From NCBI GenBank assembly GCA_049889655.1, contig JBMHCY010000004.1:1-15623 (forward strand): 15,623 bases of DNA, in the 5' to 3' direction. Below the pieces are notes generated by a model, which saw only the letters and a list, made by a program, of their open reading frames with translations, was not told where the DNA came from and searched no databases. The translations under genes were made by a program, and so were the position numbers. Position 1 is the first letter of the stretch; the number at the start of each line of letters is the position of its first letter. Shown piece by piece: positions 14,820-15,623 of this stretch. Source of the stretch: UBA1172 sp049889655. Its GTDB lineage: Bacteria; Pseudomonadota; Alphaproteobacteria; Puniceispirillales; UBA1172.

Positions 14820-15169
14820 CACAGTACCCCCATCACAAAAACACCACCGGCCAGCAGCGCGATCAGAACACCGCCGCCGATCCAGCCGGTTCTGAGACTG
14901 CCCGCCCACGGCCCCCATTCGAGGATCAGCACCCGCAAGCCGAGCATCAGATGCAGGCTGAACAGCACCACCAGACCCCATTCGGCGAATTTCACCAGCG
15001 GCTGTTCGGTCCAGGCGAGGGCCGCATCAAGCCGGGCTTCGCCCTCAATGGCAAGCCCGAGCACAAGGAAATGCAACGGCAGAAAAAGAGCCAGCGCAAG
15101 ACCGCTCAGCCGGTGCAGGACAAAGGCCAGATAACTGGCCGACAGACGTGAAGCCGTGAGGGTTCTCAT
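14819..15169 (-). CDS. SdhC-like membrane anchor subunit
   Basis: 116 residues and hydrophobic, with three predicted helices at about 13-41, 63-86 and 94-115. VLHRLSG (17-23) matches the quinone-site motif of SdhC, with Ser22 and Arg20, and His33 and His73 are candidates for haem b ligands. It anchors the catalytic subunits in the inner membrane and carries electrons to or from quinone. The frame is open 36 codons further upstream, but the ATG at 15169 overlaps the stop of the preceding anchor gene (TAATG) and has a G6 run as ribosome binding site, so this start is preferred. The stop overlaps the flavoprotein start by one base. Confidence 0.88.
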   Translation of the reverse strand: MRTLTASRLSASYLAFVLHRLSGLALALFLPLHFLVLGLAIEGEARLDAALAWTEQPLVKFAEWGLVVLFSLHLMLGLRVLILEWGPWAGSLRTGWIGGGVLIALLAGGVFVMGVL

Positions 15170-15504
15170 TAAAGCCCCCCGCTCACAGCCAGAACAGCCC
15201 GCATCCCCAGCAGCAGCACAACAACCCCGAGGCCAACCGCCAGTTTTGTGGCCATCGGCCGCCCAAGCCGGGCCCATTCGATCAGGATTTTCCGCAGCCC
15301 GAGGGGCGCATGGATCGCCACGGCCAGCACAAACACAGCATAGAACACAGTCCAGAGCGAAAAGCCTTGTGTGCGGGCAAGAATTTCTTCAGCCGTCAGG
15401 CCACCCCGGATGGCGTAGAAAATCGTCAGCAGATGGATCACCACCAGCGGGGCCATAATGGCCGCGCTCAGGCGTTGCAGGAGATAGAGCCGGGCTTCGA
15501 TCAT
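15169..15504 (-). CDS. Second SdhC/SdhD-type membrane anchor subunit
   Basis: 111 residues with three predicted helices at about 13-32, 51-70 and 85-107. It begins with an RLYLLQRLSA segment that resembles the quinone-side start of SdhC/SdhD proteins, with Arg11 and Ser13. His24 and His65 in helices 1 and 2 are candidate haem ligands. With the next gene it forms a two-protein anchor. Its ATG overlaps the iron-sulfur subunit stop (ATGA, 4 bases), so the operon is translationally coupled. Which anchor corresponds to C or D cannot be settled by eye. Confidence 0.85.
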   Translation of the reverse strand: MIEARLYLLQRLSAAIMAPLVVIHLLTIFYAIRGGLTAEEILARTQGFSLWTVFYAVFVLAVAIHAPLGLRKILIEWARLGRPMATKLAVGLGVVVLLLGMRAVLAVSGGL

Positions 15505-15623
15505 GGTTTTATCCCGACCATGGCCAGCAGGCTCATCTTCTTGAGCCCGGCAATACTGCGTGTCGGGCTGAGCCCGATGGGGCAGGCTGCCATGCAGTTG
15601 CCCTGGCTGTGGCAGTTGCTGCA
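15501..15623 (-). CDS. Succinate dehydrogenase/fumarate reductase iron-sulfur subunit, C-terminal 40 residues
   Basis: Only the last 40 residues lie inside the window; the frame is open to the right edge. They contain the C-x5-C-x3-C-P cluster ligand motif of the second iron-sulfur domain (CHSQGNCMAACP), followed by IGLSPTRSIAGLK. This is the typical end of SdhB/FrdB proteins, which pass electrons from flavin to the membrane quinone site. An extra Cys lies three residues before the motif. The stop codon overlaps the start of the first anchor gene by 4 bases. The gene being first among those visible gives the order B-anchor-anchor-A. Confidence 0.9.
   Translation of the reverse strand, partial: CSNCHSQGNCMAACPIGLSPTRSIAGLKKMSLLAMVGIKP

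Noticed and set aside
13767..15134. Plus-strand open frame of 455 codons opposite the flavoprotein and anchor genes
   Set aside because: It lies antisense to a convincing operon with overlaps and ribosome binding sites. Its translation is rich in Pro, Arg, His and Gly with no recognisable domain, as expected for a shadow frame in GC-rich DNA.

Overview
The window looks like chromosomal DNA of a heterotrophic alphaproteobacterium. I infer this from a GC content of roughly 60% by eye, metabolic genes packed head to tail with 1-4 base overlaps, and a carnitine dehydrogenase fused to a thioesterase, an architecture known from rhizobia and relatives. I cannot name the genus. I see no RNA gene, insertion sequence, phage gene or CRISPR array, and no gene-free stretch reaches 300 bases.

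Left part (1-4306, minus strand): a four-gene operon read right to left. It holds a beta-keto acid cleavage enzyme (BKACE/DUF849), a fused L-carnitine 3-dehydrogenase/thioesterase, an acyl-CoA dehydrogenase, and the N-terminal part of an NDP-forming acyl-CoA synthetase cut by the window edge. The first two genes supply a complete route from L-carnitine to glycine betaine plus acetoacetate, through 3-dehydrocarnitine and betainyl-CoA. The last two suggest that a related CoA-activated substrate, perhaps gamma-butyrobetaine, enters the same route; that is inference. Glucose-6-phosphate isomerase (pgi) lies just upstream on the same strand.

Middle (6039-8694): a small flavodoxin-like protein and an EamA/DMT-type membrane transporter on the plus strand. 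The transporter converges on a cold-shock protein, with overlapping stop codons inside a perfect inverted repeat. Then comes a beta-hydroxyacid dehydrogenase (3-hydroxyisobutyrate dehydrogenase family, minus strand), transcribed divergently from a thiamine-diphosphate-dependent acetolactate-synthase-like enzyme (8961-10550). The 266-base region between these two is full of inverted repeats. The last of them overlaps the ribosome binding site of the ThDP enzyme and is followed by a short T run.

Right part (10558-15623, minus strand): a tightly coupled operon read right to left. It holds an iron-sulfur subunit (C-terminus only), two small three-helix membrane anchors, a succinate dehydrogenase/fumarate reductase flavoprotein, the alpha and beta subunits of a class I [4Fe-4S] fumarase/tartrate-dehydratase-type hydro-lyase, and a LysR regulator at the 3' end. 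The order B-anchor-anchor-A-hydratase-LysR differs from the usual alphaproteobacterial sdhCDAB. The flavoprotein keeps the dicarboxylate-binding residues but has Cys where the FAD-linking His normally sits. This module, with its dedicated fumarase and regulator, is the most distinctive protein-level feature here; it may be a fumarate reductase or a catabolic dehydrogenase rather than the housekeeping TCA enzyme.
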